NCBI GenBank assembly: GCA_951804985.1
Contig: OX638135.1
Span: forward strand, 64,905,639-64,969,638
Reading direction: 5' to 3'
Length of the DNA stretch: 64,000 nucleotides
Source: Dryomyza anilis
Lineage: Eukaryota; Arthropoda; Insecta; Diptera; Dryomyzidae
Shown here one piece after another: positions 18,263 through 29,985 of the stretch; position 1 is the stretch's first letter, and each line of letters starts with the position of its first letter. Both the position numbers and the translations under genes were made by a program. The notes beneath the pieces are model-generated. The model did not search any database, was not told the origin of the DNA, and was given only the letters and a program-made list of their open reading frames with translations.

Positions 18263-19800
18263 TCCCATGAGTTGATGGCTTATTTCCGGTTTGTTTTGAA
18301 AGTATTTGATACATTTACGAAATTGGATTCGAATGGGTTGTCTTGCCATTATTATTCAAGAATGATGAAGAATATTGGACAACGTAAGCTGAGCGCCGCC
18401 AGGTAAAGTATTATGATGTGCATTGATGAGGTGTGCAATTATTGGGTGTTTTTGACGGTAGGGTAAGTTTGATCGTTGTAATCGGCCATGTTCATACAAA
18501 ATCATCAACGTCCAGAAACGTAGTGAGACTAATTAGCTTGCTTTTGCTTGTAAGTGATTCGTTCGTTTGTATAAGATGTATCTCATTGATAAAAATTTCA
18601 CGTTGTTCGAGTCGAACCAGCTGAATTAAACTTCCTTGAAGATCAATTACAGTTATTGGTCCAGTTTTGCGGTTGAACTTGTTTTCGGAACGAGTACTAT
18701 GACAAAAACCACGTAATAATGTATTTATGCGTAGTAGATTGTTAAAAGACGAATATTGATAAATTATATTTTCATTGTTATTGCAAAATTTGCATACAGC
18801 TGAATCGGCTTGACTTTAGTCATACCCCAATCCACATCATAATCCTTTAAGTATATTTTGACCAGGAGGACTTCGATTGTGACAGCCACTGAGGTCCTGT
18901 TCACCATAGATAACAGTTGGATAGCTGGGTGGGTGTTAAACCACTAGTGGCACAATCTGACGGATTTTCATCGGTTGCAATGTGGCTCCATTTATTTGAA
19001 GACGAACTATCTAAGATTTATCCGACTCTGTTGGCGAAAAACGTTTTCCATTTATTTATGTTTCCGTTGATCCAGTATAAAACAATCATTGCATTGCGTC
19101 CAGTAAAATATGGGATTATTTTGAGGAACGTATATGCGTTTTCACCCAGCTAACAAGCTTAATAGCTAACATTGCGCCGCATAGCTCCACACTAGGGATT
19201 GTTAGTGGTTTTGTGGGAGTAACCGTACTCTTGGCTACTAATAGACGCGTGTACAATATACCATCGACATACGGGAGACAGATGAGGATCCGTCGCAAAT
19301 GCATGTAACTCAATAGATTGTAATTGTGGAGGAAAATAATTAAATGATCGCGGAATGTTGTTGTTAAATGTTAAACAAAATTCTTGATTTGTATTATTAT
19401 AATATATGCTGATAATGAGCGTCCTCGAAATGCATTTCGACGCAGCGATACATTTTTTGTATATCGGCGGTGAAAACGTATTTATGCATTCGGCAATTGA
19501 GTATCCCGTTGCTAAGTCATTTTTTAATGGTGGACCAATGCACAATAAATCATTGAGGGATGTTTTTGAAGAAATTTCGAAGAAACCTTCACACCACTGA
19601 TCTTCGACTGACATAATCCATTTTTCTGGAACCTGCTCCAGTTCATAAAATATGTTAACAAAAGTTATATGGTTGCATGGTTGCTATATACTTGAATCGA
19701 TTTGGAATCGAGTCCTGTTCGAAGAATCCATTCTAAATGTGTGTTCTGCGCAATTGGTTTGTCTGACTGCCCGAAAGGAACATCTGGTCAAATTACACTG
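18263..19800 (-). pseudogene. BEL/Pao retrotransposon remnant 1 (internally deleted pol)
   Basis: Minus-strand order: RT entry SLNDLLCIGPPLKNDL (about 19560) and, in another frame, HKYVFTADIQKMYR with the motif A aspartate; then a jump straight to the RNase H region LQSIELHAF and KPLTIPSVELCGAML (19200-19300), so the middle of the RT with the YVDD box has been deleted. Next come DENPSDCATSGLTPTQL (about 18950), LRINTLLRGFCH and the integrase zinc-binding region (HPIIAHLINAHHNTLPGGA, then CIKYF, QLMGN) down to 18263. Several frameshifts and stops. It is cut off at the RTE junction. Distinct from the BEL/Pao element at 20.5-26.9 kb. Confidence 0.75.
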
Positions 19801-20475
19801 TTTGGCAAAATGAGCACGTTTGTTTCTCCATTGTCTTCATTCATATCATTTTTACATAATTTTTATGTGCTGATTTGAACTGCGTTTTTAGTTTTTTCCC
19901 TATACGTAACGAGAAAAATGCAATTATGGTTTTTGCATTTTTCACTGCTTTTTACATGAAAATATTGAACAGCCATTGAATAAAAATTAATCTGTTTTTG
20001 TCCATGAACAAGTCAAGGAATGTTATGGCTTTAAGACAACTTGAATATCGTCTAAGATTTGGTTGCAATAACCGGTTAAAGTGTAAAAATTGAGAAAAAA
20101 ATTTGTGAAATCACCGGAAAAGCATATTTAATCAAAAATGTTTTATTTTTATTTTTAAATACTTAAATAACTAGTGATTCTTCTAATTTCTACAATGGTA
20201 TTACGTTTTCGGTGCTTTTTTTGATTTCTTGAGATAAATTATTTTTTGTTGAATTTCAACTGTTTAAAAATAATTCACTTTTTATTAAAAAAATAGTAAT
20301 TTTAGCAGTATTGTACTGTTATTTCAAATATATGATAACAATTCATAAGTACTAGTTTATTCTGTTCTGTAATAGTGCGAATTGTGTTTGTACTTTTTGT
20401 ACTATTACATTAAAATATCAATTAATTTTAATCGTTATTTCAATCGGGCTAACAAGTAAAGTGTCTGACTGCCTC
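19801..20475. other. AT-rich spacer, no gene
   Basis: No frame, repeat or motif recognised. Its last five bases, GCCTC (20471-20475), are the left target duplication of the adjacent BEL/Pao element. Confidence 0.55.
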
Positions 20476-20894
20476 TGTATGAGAATTATTTCTTTGTTTT
20501 CAAACTTATTTAAAACTTATTTAAAAAAAAAAAGTTTAAGTTTAATTTTTGTTTAATATTTTATTTCAAAGCTCAATGATCATTGCGCAGAAAGGCAGAA
20601 AAGTTAAGTGACATTCGTTGTTATATTTCGCCAAAAAATGTAACACAGTAAACGGTATTATTAAGTACATAATATGTATGCAAAAAAAAGAGAATATTTA
20701 GTTTAATTTGCTTTACACATAATAAGCATCAGCAAACACAGTAAGCATAAAAAACATTGCGCAATGAGCAAGAGAGAGAGAGTGGTGAATATAAAAATAA
20801 GATACAAGGTGATTAATTTCATTAAAATTGTATTAGGTGAGATATGTTAATGTAATATATAATGTAATAATAATAATTGTTAAATGCGTCAACA
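20476..20894 (-). repeat. 3' LTR of BEL/Pao element
   Basis: Pairs with 26532-26937. In sense orientation (minus strand) it carries a GAAATAAAATATT polyadenylation-type signal. It is longer than its partner mainly by a duplicated TTATTTAAAAC stretch near 20505-20530. Confidence 0.9.
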
Positions 20895-20948
20895 TTCTCC
20901 CCAACGAAGAACGACTGTTCTTAACTGCATCGATATACTGTCCTACTC

Positions 20949-22307
20949 TTATTCGTTGGAGGTTGTTTGTTTTGGTCGCCGCGTTGACCTGGCTATGCCT
21001 CTACTCATAGCCGCATTGTGATCAGAGCTAGGATGAATATCTGTCAAATCTGGTTCTTTGAATTCGTCATTAATGGGAAGAAACGCAATCTTTGAGATTG
21101 GTCGTTTAAATGTCTTGCCGTTGGATAATAGCGTTACCACTCACACGTGACCGTCAGGGCCTTGATGTACGTTTTGTATTCTGGCTAGAGGCCATTGGCC
21201 CGGAGTGCAGCGTTGATCATATATAAGAACTAAATCGCCCACCATCGCATTCCTGTGTATTTTTAACCACTTTGGTCTTGACTGCACACGGCACAAAAAT
21301 TCTCCAGCCCAACGCTTCCAGAACTGTTCCTTTAATCGCGCTACCACCTTCCAGCGACTCAGATGATCAACGTTGCAGTCAAGTAGATTTTCTTCGGGTA
21401 CACATAGCGTTGGCTCACCTATCAGAAAATGCGTTGGAGTGAGCGCGTTGCAATCTGATGGATCCGTGGATAGCGGACACAGTGGCCTTGAATTTAGGCA
21501 GCTCTCAATTTGCGCCAACAATGTACTCAATTTCTTATACGTTAGAATACTATTCTGCATTATTCGCCGTTGGTGGTGTTTAGTGGATTTGACTCCCGCC
21601 TCCCAGAGGCCACCGAAGTTTGGTGATGCCGGAGGTATAAAGTGCCATTGAGTTCCAGTGTTTGCTAGGAGCGCTATGAGATCTTCTGGTAGTGTTCATA
21701 TACTACGATAATTCAGTATCTGTAGCTCCTTGTTTGCATCTATAAAATTTGTACCTCAGTCTGAATACAAGTCAGTACATAATTCTCGTCGCGATGTGAA
21801 ACGTCTGAATGCAGCAAGGAAAGACTCCGTTGATAAGCTAGTTGAAGCCCCTAAATGCACTGATTTGGTCACCATACAAATAAATAAAGAAATGTATCCT
21901 TTTGTCATCATAATGTGTCGAGCAGTCGATTGTTTAATGGTGATAGGACCTGCGTAGTCGACGCCACTATGTTTGAATGGACGAGAAGGCTGCAGTCGTA
22001 CGGCAGGAAGATTGCCCATCATCTGCTGTGCAGCCTTTACAGTGTATTTGAAGCAAGCCATACACTGACGCTGAATGCGTTTTGCAAGATTTCGCGCCGA
22101 AATAATGCAATATTCGCGCGATACGTATGATTGTATTTGTAGCAGTCCCCCATGTAGAGTTAGATGATGAGCATCTGTAAAAATGAGAAGTGATAAAGGA
22201 TTTTGTTTTGAAAGTAAAATTGGATGTTTTAAAAAGTAGTTATAGTCCGATTGTTGTATACGGCCGCCCACTCGAAGAATGCCAACTTTGTCGATGAACG
22301 GACACAA
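20949..22307 (-). pseudogene. BEL/Pao integrase
   Basis: All in one minus-strand frame, interrupted by stops. From the start: an HHCC zinc-binding region (residues near HHLTLHGG and CMACF), QQMMGNLPAVRLQP, then core block GVDYAGPI with the first catalytic Asp, SD followed by a TGA where Cys is usual and then GTNF for the second Asp, and FGGLWEAGVKS with the Glu. The rest (21560-21141) reads LAQIESCLNSRPLCPLSTDP and ALTPTHFLIGEP and the C-terminal DUF5641-like domain WPLARIQNVHQGPDGHV. A TGA at 21138-21140, likely from CGA, cuts the last 63 residues. Integrase would insert the cDNA; the acidic triad positions are kept but the frame is not. Confidence 0.85.
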
Positions 22308-22352
22308 CCGTGAGATTTTGCTTTTGGGCTTATGCTGTTAGATTTCATCAGC

Positions 22353-22784
22353 TCAGTTATCTCCGAAACGAAATCTAAATGTTGGGACAGTTTTATAAGG
22401 TGTTGACGAGCGTTTTTTTAATTCTCTGGTTTTCAGGAATCCATTTTCTCTTTCAAAATGTTGTCCTTTTATTTGTCGTAACCGGTTTGATGAGTTGTTT
22501 GTAAATCGCAGCACATACGCTGTAACGCGCACGAGTTTATTGAGCGAAGAAAATTTAGTTAGTAAATCTGGGTGTTCAATAATATTAGTAGTTGTTGTAT
22601 GTATGGTAATTTTTGATTTTCGTTTTTCCAGATTAGTATTAAAGTTTAAAGATGGTTGTTGTGACCAAGTCTTGACAACCAGGTTGGACCAGTCCACCAG
22701 AGCGCATGATTTACTAGTTCGGTCGATGAAATACCGCGCGATGTGCAATCTGCAGGGTTGTCGTATGTTGATATGTATCGCCAC
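22353..22784 (-). pseudogene. BEL/Pao connector between RNase H and integrase
   Basis: A 143-codon segment in the integrase frame that reads ARYFIDRTSKSCALVDWSNL at its start, then a poorly conserved basic region (TAYVLRFTNNSSNRLRQIKG) that usually precedes the integrase zinc domain in BEL/Pao. It is separated from the RNase H segment by a frameshift around 22790-22810. Confidence 0.6.
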
Positions 22785-22807
22785 TGATTAGCGAATATCG
22801 CTGTATT

Positions 22808-23251
22808 TCAGCCATCCAACATAGACCGCACATTTTGATGACTCACCACGAATCCATGAAAGCACAGTTGTACTATCTGTCTAATATAATACATCAGGTA
22901 CGAATAAATCCAGTTGTTTTTATTAACAAGTTTTACTAACAACGTAGCTCCGCATAATTCTAGACGTGGTACTGATACAGTTTTCAGAGGTGCAACCTTA
23001 GTTTTTGATTGCAGTAAACTGATCCGACCTGCTCCCGCGCTATCTACTATTTTAATGTACACCACTGCCGCAAATGCTGCTTGCGAGGCGTCGCAAAATC
23101 CATGGATTTCTATGCAACTAAGCTTGTAGCTGCCTATCCAACGTGGAATTCTGATGGATTCTAGATTTTTTAGATTACAGCGATAATTCCTCCACTCATC
23201 CCTAAAACATTCCGGCAAAGGGTCATGCCAGTCAAGGCCCGCTAGCCACAA
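22808..23251 (-). pseudogene. BEL/Pao RNase H region
   Basis: 148-codon segment with WLAGLDWHDPLPECFRDEWR, then IEIHGFCDASQAAFAAVVYI (the first RNase H Asp lies in FCDAS) and KTKVAPLKTVSVPRLELCGA, the hallmark RLELxGA of BEL/Pao. It degrades RNA in the RNA-DNA hybrid during reverse transcription. It is in the same frame as the RT segment to its right but separated by stops between 23252 and 23365. Confidence 0.85.
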
Positions 23252-23365
23252 TTTCTGAAATGTAATTTTAGCCTTTATAGTAGTTGGGGCTAACCATAAT
23301 TTTGCGGAGTCAGACAGTACGCAACTTTTTGTAATACTTCGACACGCTTCAAATTTAATCTTAAA

Positions 23366-24385
23366 TTAGAAGGTATCATTTACTGTATCCCATTCGAGAC
23401 CTAATGATTTCACTATATTCTGATCATTTATTTCGTAAATTTTCGACGATTCTCTGTACTCTGGAGGTATGGCTTCCAATAGTTCCGTGGAGTTTGTTGT
23501 CCATTTTCGTAAATTAAAACCGCCTGTGTTTAACAACATACAAAGTTGAGTTTGTAATTGTAATGCCTCGACAAATGTGTCAGCGCCAGATATAACGTCA
23601 TCGACGTAAGTATCAGTATAGAGCACTTTACAAGATTCTGGGAAGGTTGTCTTTTCATCATTTGCAAGCTGTTGAAGCACCCTGATTGACAGATAGGGAG
23701 CCGCTGATGTCCCGTATGTAACCGTTCCGACCTTGTAAATAGAAATGTCTTCGTCACTTGAATGTCGCCAAAGAATTTGTTGAAATTTCCGCTGATTATC
23801 AGCGACATTAATTTGGCGAAACATTTTTTCTAAGTCAGCACGAAATCCAACTTGAAATCTTCGTCACCTCGTTATTATAGTCGGCAGGTCGTTCAGAAGT
23901 GCCGGACCAGGCGATAATTCATCGTTTAAAGATGGTTGAGGTGGTCTCCTGTTGCTTCCGTCAAACACAACTCGTAATTTGGTTTTTGTACTACTCTCCC
24001 GTAACACGCCATGATGAGGTAAAAAATAACAATTGGATTCGAGTTTATTTGGGTATGCACCTATCAATTTCATATGACCTAATTTTTCATATTCATACAT
24101 AAATTTACGATATTGGTCTGCAAACGTAGGACTGCGACTAAATTTGTATTCCAATAGTTTGAGTCGGCGTAAAGCGCTATAGTCAGTATGACCAAATAGT
24201 GGCAACGGAAGAGAATAAAGTTCCGACTTAAACGGCAGAGAAACCGTGTAGCGATCATTAGAGTCACGTTTATAAGTATCCTTAAAGTAATGTTCACATG
24301 CAGTTTCCTCGGGTGTTGGTTGCCTCTTATCGCATAGCTCCTCTTGTTCCCAAAATGTTCGAAGTTGGTCGTCAAGAGAACACAA
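23366..24385 (-). pseudogene. BEL/Pao reverse transcriptase
   Basis: Entry region 24385-23864 (SNCYFLPHHGVLRESS, KLRVVFDGSNR, SLNDELSPGPALLNDL). A TGA at 23865 is followed in the same frame by FRADLEKMFRQINVADNQ, holding the motif A Asp, then TVTYGTSAAPYLSIRVLQQL and the catalytic box YVDDVISGAD near 23600, then GGFNLRKWTTNS. The active-site residues are kept; the frame is broken by that stop and by shifts at both ends. It overlaps the protease frame by 14 bases, which may reflect a frameshift mutation rather than design. Confidence 0.88.
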
Positions 24386-25019
24386 GTTTACCTGAAATTA
24401 TCCAGCCAAAGTGAGTAAGTTGCAAGAATGTGCTTTTATTGTATTTAGTTTGCTCAGGGAGCACAATCTCTCCGTATATATCTCCACCAAGCAATAAATC
24501 AATTTTGCTATTTTCGTTGAAGTTGGGATCAGCGAGTGAAATGTTCGCTAGTGAAGGGAGAGAGCTTTTATTGAGAGCCAATGGTTGATAAGATGTTAGA
24601 GAGGGAAGCATAAGAGCACTGCATTCCATTTTGAAATTATTTTCTTTAGTGGAGGCTAAAATCAAATTAACATATTTGCGTGTAACAAATGGTGATTTTC
24701 CTCCAATTCCATTTATTTTTGCAAATGTATTCAATTTCTTAAGTTGTAGTGTTTGAACCGCATCTTCAGTAATAAATGTTGCCTGCGCGGCTTGATCAAG
24801 AAGCGCTCTTAGAAAGAAGTCCCCATTTGATGTTTTTACAATTACTCGCGCTGTAGCCAAAAGTACTTGGGGAGTATTAAGCGTGCTTACGTTGCATGCT
24901 AAATTCGACGTTGAGTCGATCATAGGCTGAGTAATATTTGATTGTGGTACAAATTCAAGAGCTGTAGAATTTACAGTTGTTCGAGCATTATTAATTGAAT
25001 TTGAAAACTCATTGTGCAC
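24372..25019 (-). pseudogene. BEL/Pao aspartic protease (DUF1758-like)
   Basis: 216 codons open. Around residue 75 it reads RALLDQAAQATFITED, where the family usually has LLDxGSQ: the Gly and Ser next to the catalytic Asp are both Ala here, so proteolysis is doubtful. The C-terminal block IDLLLGGDIYGEIV and THFGWIISGKL are typical of the BEL/Pao protease-RT boundary. It lies in a different frame from gag and RT. Confidence 0.82.
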
Positions 25020-26205
25020 TATAGTATGATGAGATTGTTGGCAGATCTGACAACGAGAATTTAAACGTCAATCGTTGTAGAAGTGTCCTACGTTAAGACA
25101 ATTGCGACAGATCTTCTTCGTAAATATTAAATCGCGCAGCCTATGTTAATGAAGCAAATTTAAAACATTAATACAACAGGTGGCGTTTTTCGCAGCATGG
25201 GCAGTTCGCATCAGTGTTGGTAGTAGTTATGTGGACGTTTCGACGGTGTGGTTTTTTATGATTTGTAAATGGCTTACTCGGCTTAGGAGCAGCAGAAATA
25301 ATGTTGTAATTTGACGAAATTGTATCAGCAATTGACACAAGAGTTCGAAAAGTAGTTTCGAGAAATGTAAATAATTTAGATATTGTAGGGATTTCGGTAG
25401 AAGCGTTTAATGATTGTTCCCATTCTTTGCGAGTTTGGGTATCCAATTTATTTACAGTCAAATAAATCAAGATTGGATCCCAATTTTTTTAATCCACACC
25501 CATCGTATTCAATAGGGCAATACACTCGTTTGAGTTAGATATAGAACACAATTTCTTTAACAACGTATCAACTATTTTTCTTTTATTGTGATATCAAAGG
25601 TTCAAAGCAGACCATGCTAGTTCATAGCTAGCATCAGCAGCTGGATATTCGTTGACAATATCTAAAGGTGTGTCTGAATACTAACTCTTAAGAAAGAAAT
25701 ATTTTTGTACCTTTGTGAGAGCTTGGTTGTTATGTGCTAGGGACGCAAATATATCTCGATATGAGATCCAAGCTAGATAGTCGCCGGCAAACATCGGAAT
25801 ATCGATTTTGGGCAACCGTGCTTCAGTCGAAATACTTTCATTACGACTATTAGACGCACTAAATGTACTCGAGTGCAATGTAAGAGTTATTGGAGCATTC
25901 AGCTCCGTTCACAAGTCTAACAGCTTTCCTTTGAATGAAAGAAAAGTCTGGTCAAATTGGTAATAAACGTCATCTTGAAAGTAGGGCACGTCGGCGATAT
26001 TTAAAGAGTTTTCACGAACGTGATCAAATAATTGTTCATGGTTGTCCTTAAACGTTCGAAAAGAAGACTCAATTTCTTCGAGTAATCCCTGAACAAAACC
26101 TCGTGTCTTTTCCGCGGTTGGCTTGCCTTCAAAATGGCGTAACAATCGTTGTATATGCTGAATCGCATTACATTGATCTTCAATTGCGTGTGTTATGTCT
26201 TCCAT
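25020..26205 (-). pseudogene. BEL/Pao gag
   Basis: Starts at an ATG at 26205, 300 bases downstream of the primer site, with MEDITHAIEDQCNAIQHIQR and a coiled-coil N-terminus. After a stop at 25908 the same frame resumes with LPKIDIPMFAGDYLAWISYR (the LPKxxLPxFxGD signature of BEL/Pao gag) and later SLNASTEIPTISKLFTFLET. Near 25200-25020 cysteine-rich knuckles are recognisable (CPCCEKRHLL, then CRNCLNVGHF and CQICQQSHHT), broken by stops and a frameshift. Gag would form the particle. About three stop codons plus one shift. Confidence 0.8.
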
Positions 26206-26505
26206 ATTTAGTTAATATATTATAATAGATAGTATATAATTACATACAATAGGTTTTCCACCGGTGCGTTATTATTTTTACCATACATACAAGCGACTGA
26301 TTCCAATAACAGATCCAAGTAAACCAAATTTATTTCGTTGTTCAAGTCGTTGTAGGTGTCGTTATCAATCGCGAATCCAAATTTTCATATGCAGTTGTTT
26401 CCAAATCAATAGTCCAGTTTTACAGTGAATAGTCGACAATGTTTAATTTTCAGTTTTAAAAGTTAAAATAAGTAATCCAATCGTAGTGCAGTTCAAATGG
26501 GATAA

Positions 26506-26524
26506 ATCCCGGGTTTCGGCACCA
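26506..26524 (-). promoter_or_regulatory. Primer binding site complementary to tRNA-Phe
   Basis: Seven bases inside the 5' LTR, the minus strand reads TGGTGCCGAAACCCGGGAT. Its complement, ATCCCGGGTTTCGGCACCA, equals the 3' end plus CCA of insect tRNA-Phe(GAA) as I recall it. This is where minus-strand DNA synthesis would start. Confidence 0.75.
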
Positions 26525-26531
26525 AATTTAA

Positions 26532-26937
26532 TGTAGGAGAATTATTTCTTTGTTTTCCAAACTTTTTTAAAACAAGTTTAAGTTTAATTTTTGTTTAATA
26601 TTTTATTTCAAAGCTCAATGATCATTGCGCAGCAAGGCAGAAAAGTTAAGTGGCAATCGTTGTTATATTTCGCCAAAAAATGTAACACAATAAACGGTAT
26701 TATTAAGTACATAATATGTATGCAAAAAAAAGAGAATATTTAGTTTAATTTGCTTTAAACATAATAAGCATCAGCAAACACAACAAGCATAAAAAAACAT
26801 TGCGCAATGAGCAAGAGAGAGAGAGTAGTGAATATAAAAATAAGATACAAGGTGATTAATTTCATTAAAATTGTATTAGGTGAGATATGGTAATGTAATA
26901 TGTAATGTAATAATAATAATTGTTGAATGCGTCAACA
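26532..26937 (-). repeat. 5' LTR of BEL/Pao element
   Basis: Pairs with the LTR at 20476-20894. It begins TGTAGGAGAATTA and ends GCGTCAACA on the plus strand and is followed by GCCTC, the right target duplication. Confidence 0.9.
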
Positions 26938-28745
26938 GCCTCCACTTGGGGAGGCCAACACGATTCTTGTTTAGTATCTCATCAAGAAGACTCACTGCCT
27001 TCTAGTGGAAACCACCGGGCAATGGTATATTAAAAACCCGTCTATTACTAGCAGATGTGCGCAACGCACCCTACGTGGCGGATGAGTCTTTTAATTGGCC
27101 AACGGCAGAGCTCGATCCCCCTTGTGGGCTACCAGACGCCAACACAGAAATGAGTTGGTTCAAGCTGCGGAAGATGCCGCCAATATGGGCAACATTAGCG
27201 GTTTGTATAAAAATTACGAAGCAGCTGATGAATAGCAACCCTTAAACTTTCGATAGCCCAATCTAAACAATTGACGGAGCAACAAACCAGGCTGATGAGT
27301 CATTTCTCCTCTTTACTCAACCACATGTTAAATGAGGATGTGACGCAATTTGCTACAACTCCAACTCAACATAAATTACCGCATAAGAACAGAAGCGCAA
27401 TGAAATCAGGATGCCACCATATCACTTCCCATCAACAAAGCAGCTGGAGTCGATGAAATACTGGCGGAGTTTTACAAGTGCTATCCAAAGAAAGCCGCCG
27501 AACTGTTATGTCCTCTTATATCCACTATACGGAATAAAGAAAGTTTCTCATGTGAATGTACAGAAGGCATTATCGTGAAGATACTGTGATAATTGACGAG
27601 GCTTCTGTGTATTGCTTGTCTCCAAAAGTGATCCTATGGCGTCTAAAACAACCGCTTTATGGCACAATAGATGCGGAACGGCAGGTTTTAGTTCCGGTTC
27701 ATCATATGCTGACCACATCAACACTATTCGAATCATCATCGAGCAGTGTGCAGAGTTTAACTGCACATGGTGTTTATTGATTTTGCGAAGGCGTTTGACA
27801 GCGTTAACCGAGAGTGCATCTGGATGATGCTACGTCACACAGACGTTCCCGAAAAGATCATCGGTGTTAGTAGAGCAACTTTTGAAGGTGTAAAATGCCG
27901 CGTGCTGCATAAGGGAAAGTTGACTGAGTAGTTCGAAATCAACAGCGGCATTCGCCAAGGATGTATGCTATCACCAATACTATTCCTTTTAATTTTTGGT
28001 GATGTGTTAAGTGCGGTCTTGCACTCACAGCCAGAATGTGAAGTGAAGTGGGATATGTTTAGACAACTAGAACATCTGAATTATGCAGACGACGTTTGTT
28101 TCCTTGCGCATACAACACCAGAACTGGATAGGATGGTACGGTCGCTTGAATTGGAGTTGTCTTTTGCCAGATTAAAAATAACGCGGGCATAACAGATAAT
28201 TGAAATGGTGGAGCGTTTAATTTATCTCGGCAACGAAGTTGCGGTCTACGGCGGTATTGATCTCGATGTTGAAAGTCAAATACAGAAGATCTGAGGTGCG
28301 TTTAGTATGTTGCACCAGCATAAAACTGATTTTATTTAAATCAAACGTAATATCTGTCCTTCTATATGGCTGCTTCACTTGGAAGGTTACCAAAACCATT
28401 ACAACGTGACTCCAAGTGTTCGTTAATCGTTGCCTGTGAAACATATTTCGTATATATTGGTCTAACATCATTAAAAATAGAGATCCAATTGACACATATA
28501 GGGAAACAAAAATGGGGATGGATTGGCCATACATTACGAAAAGACGAAAGTTGCATTGCTCGAAAAGCCATTGAGTGGAACCCGATGGGAGTTGGTGAGG
28601 AGAAACATGGAGAAGATCAGTCGATAGAGACGCTAAGAATCTAGGAAAAAGTTGGTGCAAGTTAAAGGCAATTGCCAAAAACCGTATACGATGGCGTGTA
28701 GGCGTAGTTGATGCCATATGTCCCGCTAGGGATTTAAGGAACTGA
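26938..28745 (+). pseudogene. Non-LTR retrotransposon RT remnant (distinct family)
   Basis: Spread over several frames with many stops. Near 27430: ISLPINKAAGVDEILAEFYK, the RT entry box. At 27773-27799: FIDFAKAFD, motif A with its Asp intact. Near 27950: FEINSGIRQGCMLSPILFLL. At 28082-28093: YADD in LNYADDVCFLAHTT. Near 28212: LIYLGNEVAVYGGIDLDVES. The C-terminal part from about 28500 reads GWIGHTLRKDESCIARKAIE and then, with shifts, a region ending near 28745. It resembles endonuclease-RT proteins of another LINE family than the RTE copies here. The endonuclease is missing; the first 400 bases are too decayed to assign. It starts exactly at the BEL/Pao insertion site. Confidence 0.75.
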
Positions 28746-29949
28746 AGAAGAATAATGTATCGATAATATCTTTCAATCATATCATCAATATATTCTGTCT
28801 CCAGAATAAAAATTCTATAGAAATATGATAATAAATTTATATTCATTATCTTAATTTTAAAAGAAATATTATAATTCACAGTTAAGTTTTTTTAAATGCA
28901 CATAACTCAGAAAGTAGAAAGGACACATAAATAGCAATATTATTTTCTAATTAGGTATTCTCTCTAGTATTACCAATGATTTAAAATATTAAATTTATTG
29001 ATACCACAGCAGGCCAGAAACATCGATGACCGATAGCATTTTCGCCCCGCAAAGCATTGATGACATTTTTATACAAATGTCCACTGATTCCTAAATGATG
29101 TAGTATTAACGATGTCATGTACGTCACTCATCAATGAAGTCACAAATGATTGTCATACATATTTTTTTTTTTTGAAAAAAAAATATTTTTTTTTATTATT
29201 TTATTTATTTTTTAATATATATATTTTTTAATTTTATATTATTTATTATTTCAAGTTTATTATTTTCTCGGTTGGAATGGTATATGTACTTGCTAATGTC
29301 AAAATGAGCAAAATGTAGCAAAATTTGTGTTTAACCCAAATGTATAGAAAATTGTTAGTAAATTTCTGAAATAAAAATGAATTGTTGAACTAATTGAAGT
29401 ATGTTGCACTTAAAAAATGTATTTGAAATAAAATATTTAGTTTTCCCTTGATTATTTTGAATTGTAATTTTGGACCACTGTAACTCAAGGGATAGTTGCC
29501 CGAAAAAAAAATACCAATACATTTCTATATAACAATTTTTTTTTTTTGATACAGACATGTAAAATTACAAAAATGGGCCAAAAATCACTTTTGTATGGTT
29601 AATGCTAGAAACGTTTTTTTTTAATAATGTTATTTTTAAGTGCAAGAATAATGACCATAGGCCACATGGTCACGTTTAAAAATTACAACTTAATATTTCT
29701 AAAAGCTTTAAAACGAAGCTAATATCAACGAAGTTTCTAGCATTTCTAGTTTAAGAGATATGAACCACCATACAAAAGTGATTTTTGGCCCATTTTTTGT
29801 AAGTTGGAGCCACTGTATCTCTAGAAGTACTGGACAAAAAAAATAAAAATTAAATTGGTCGGTGCATATCTTGATACCCTTCATCAGTTGCCCAAATTTC
29901 ATTGAAATCGAAAAGGTAAAATATCAAATTTGACTTGTTTTGGTCGATT
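28746..29949. other. AT-rich region with one inverted repeat
   Basis: No gene. It includes homopolymer-rich sequence at 29160-29240 and an inverted repeat at about 29562-29805, listed separately. Confidence 0.5.
29562..29805. repeat. Imperfect inverted repeat, MITE-like
   Basis: AATGGGCCAAAAATCACTTT at the left pairs with its complement at the right near 29775-29800, and TGCTAGAAACG pairs with GTTTCTAGCA. The right arm has about 15 extra bases. Outer limits unclear. Confidence 0.55.
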
Positions 29950-29950
29950 T

Positions 29951-29985
29951 GGTGTGGAATGTCCTGTATACGGGCCATTCCACAC
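29951..29985. repeat. Perfect 11-bp hairpin
   Basis: GGTGTGGAATG (29951-29961) pairs with CATTCCACACC (29975-29985) over a 13-base loop. A second CATTCCACT-like piece follows. Could be an element terminus. Confidence 0.55.

Larger units (their letters stand above)
20476..26937 (-). mobile_element. Complete-structure BEL/Pao LTR retrotransposon (degenerate)
   Basis: Two LTRs of 419 and 406 bases (20476-20894 and 26532-26937) beginning TGTA and ending CAACA on the plus strand, flanked by GCCTC on both sides (20471-20475, 26938-26942), a 5-bp target duplication as expected for BEL/Pao. On the minus strand the order is 5' LTR, primer site, gag, protease, RT, RNase H, integrase, 3' LTR. The LTRs differ by scattered substitutions and short indels, and the coding region has stops and several frameshifts, so the insertion is not very recent and not autonomous. 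Confidence 0.92.

Noticed and set aside
28217..28879. 220-codon minus-strand frame
   Set aside because: It lies antisense to the recognisable RT C-terminal region on the plus strand and has no domain.
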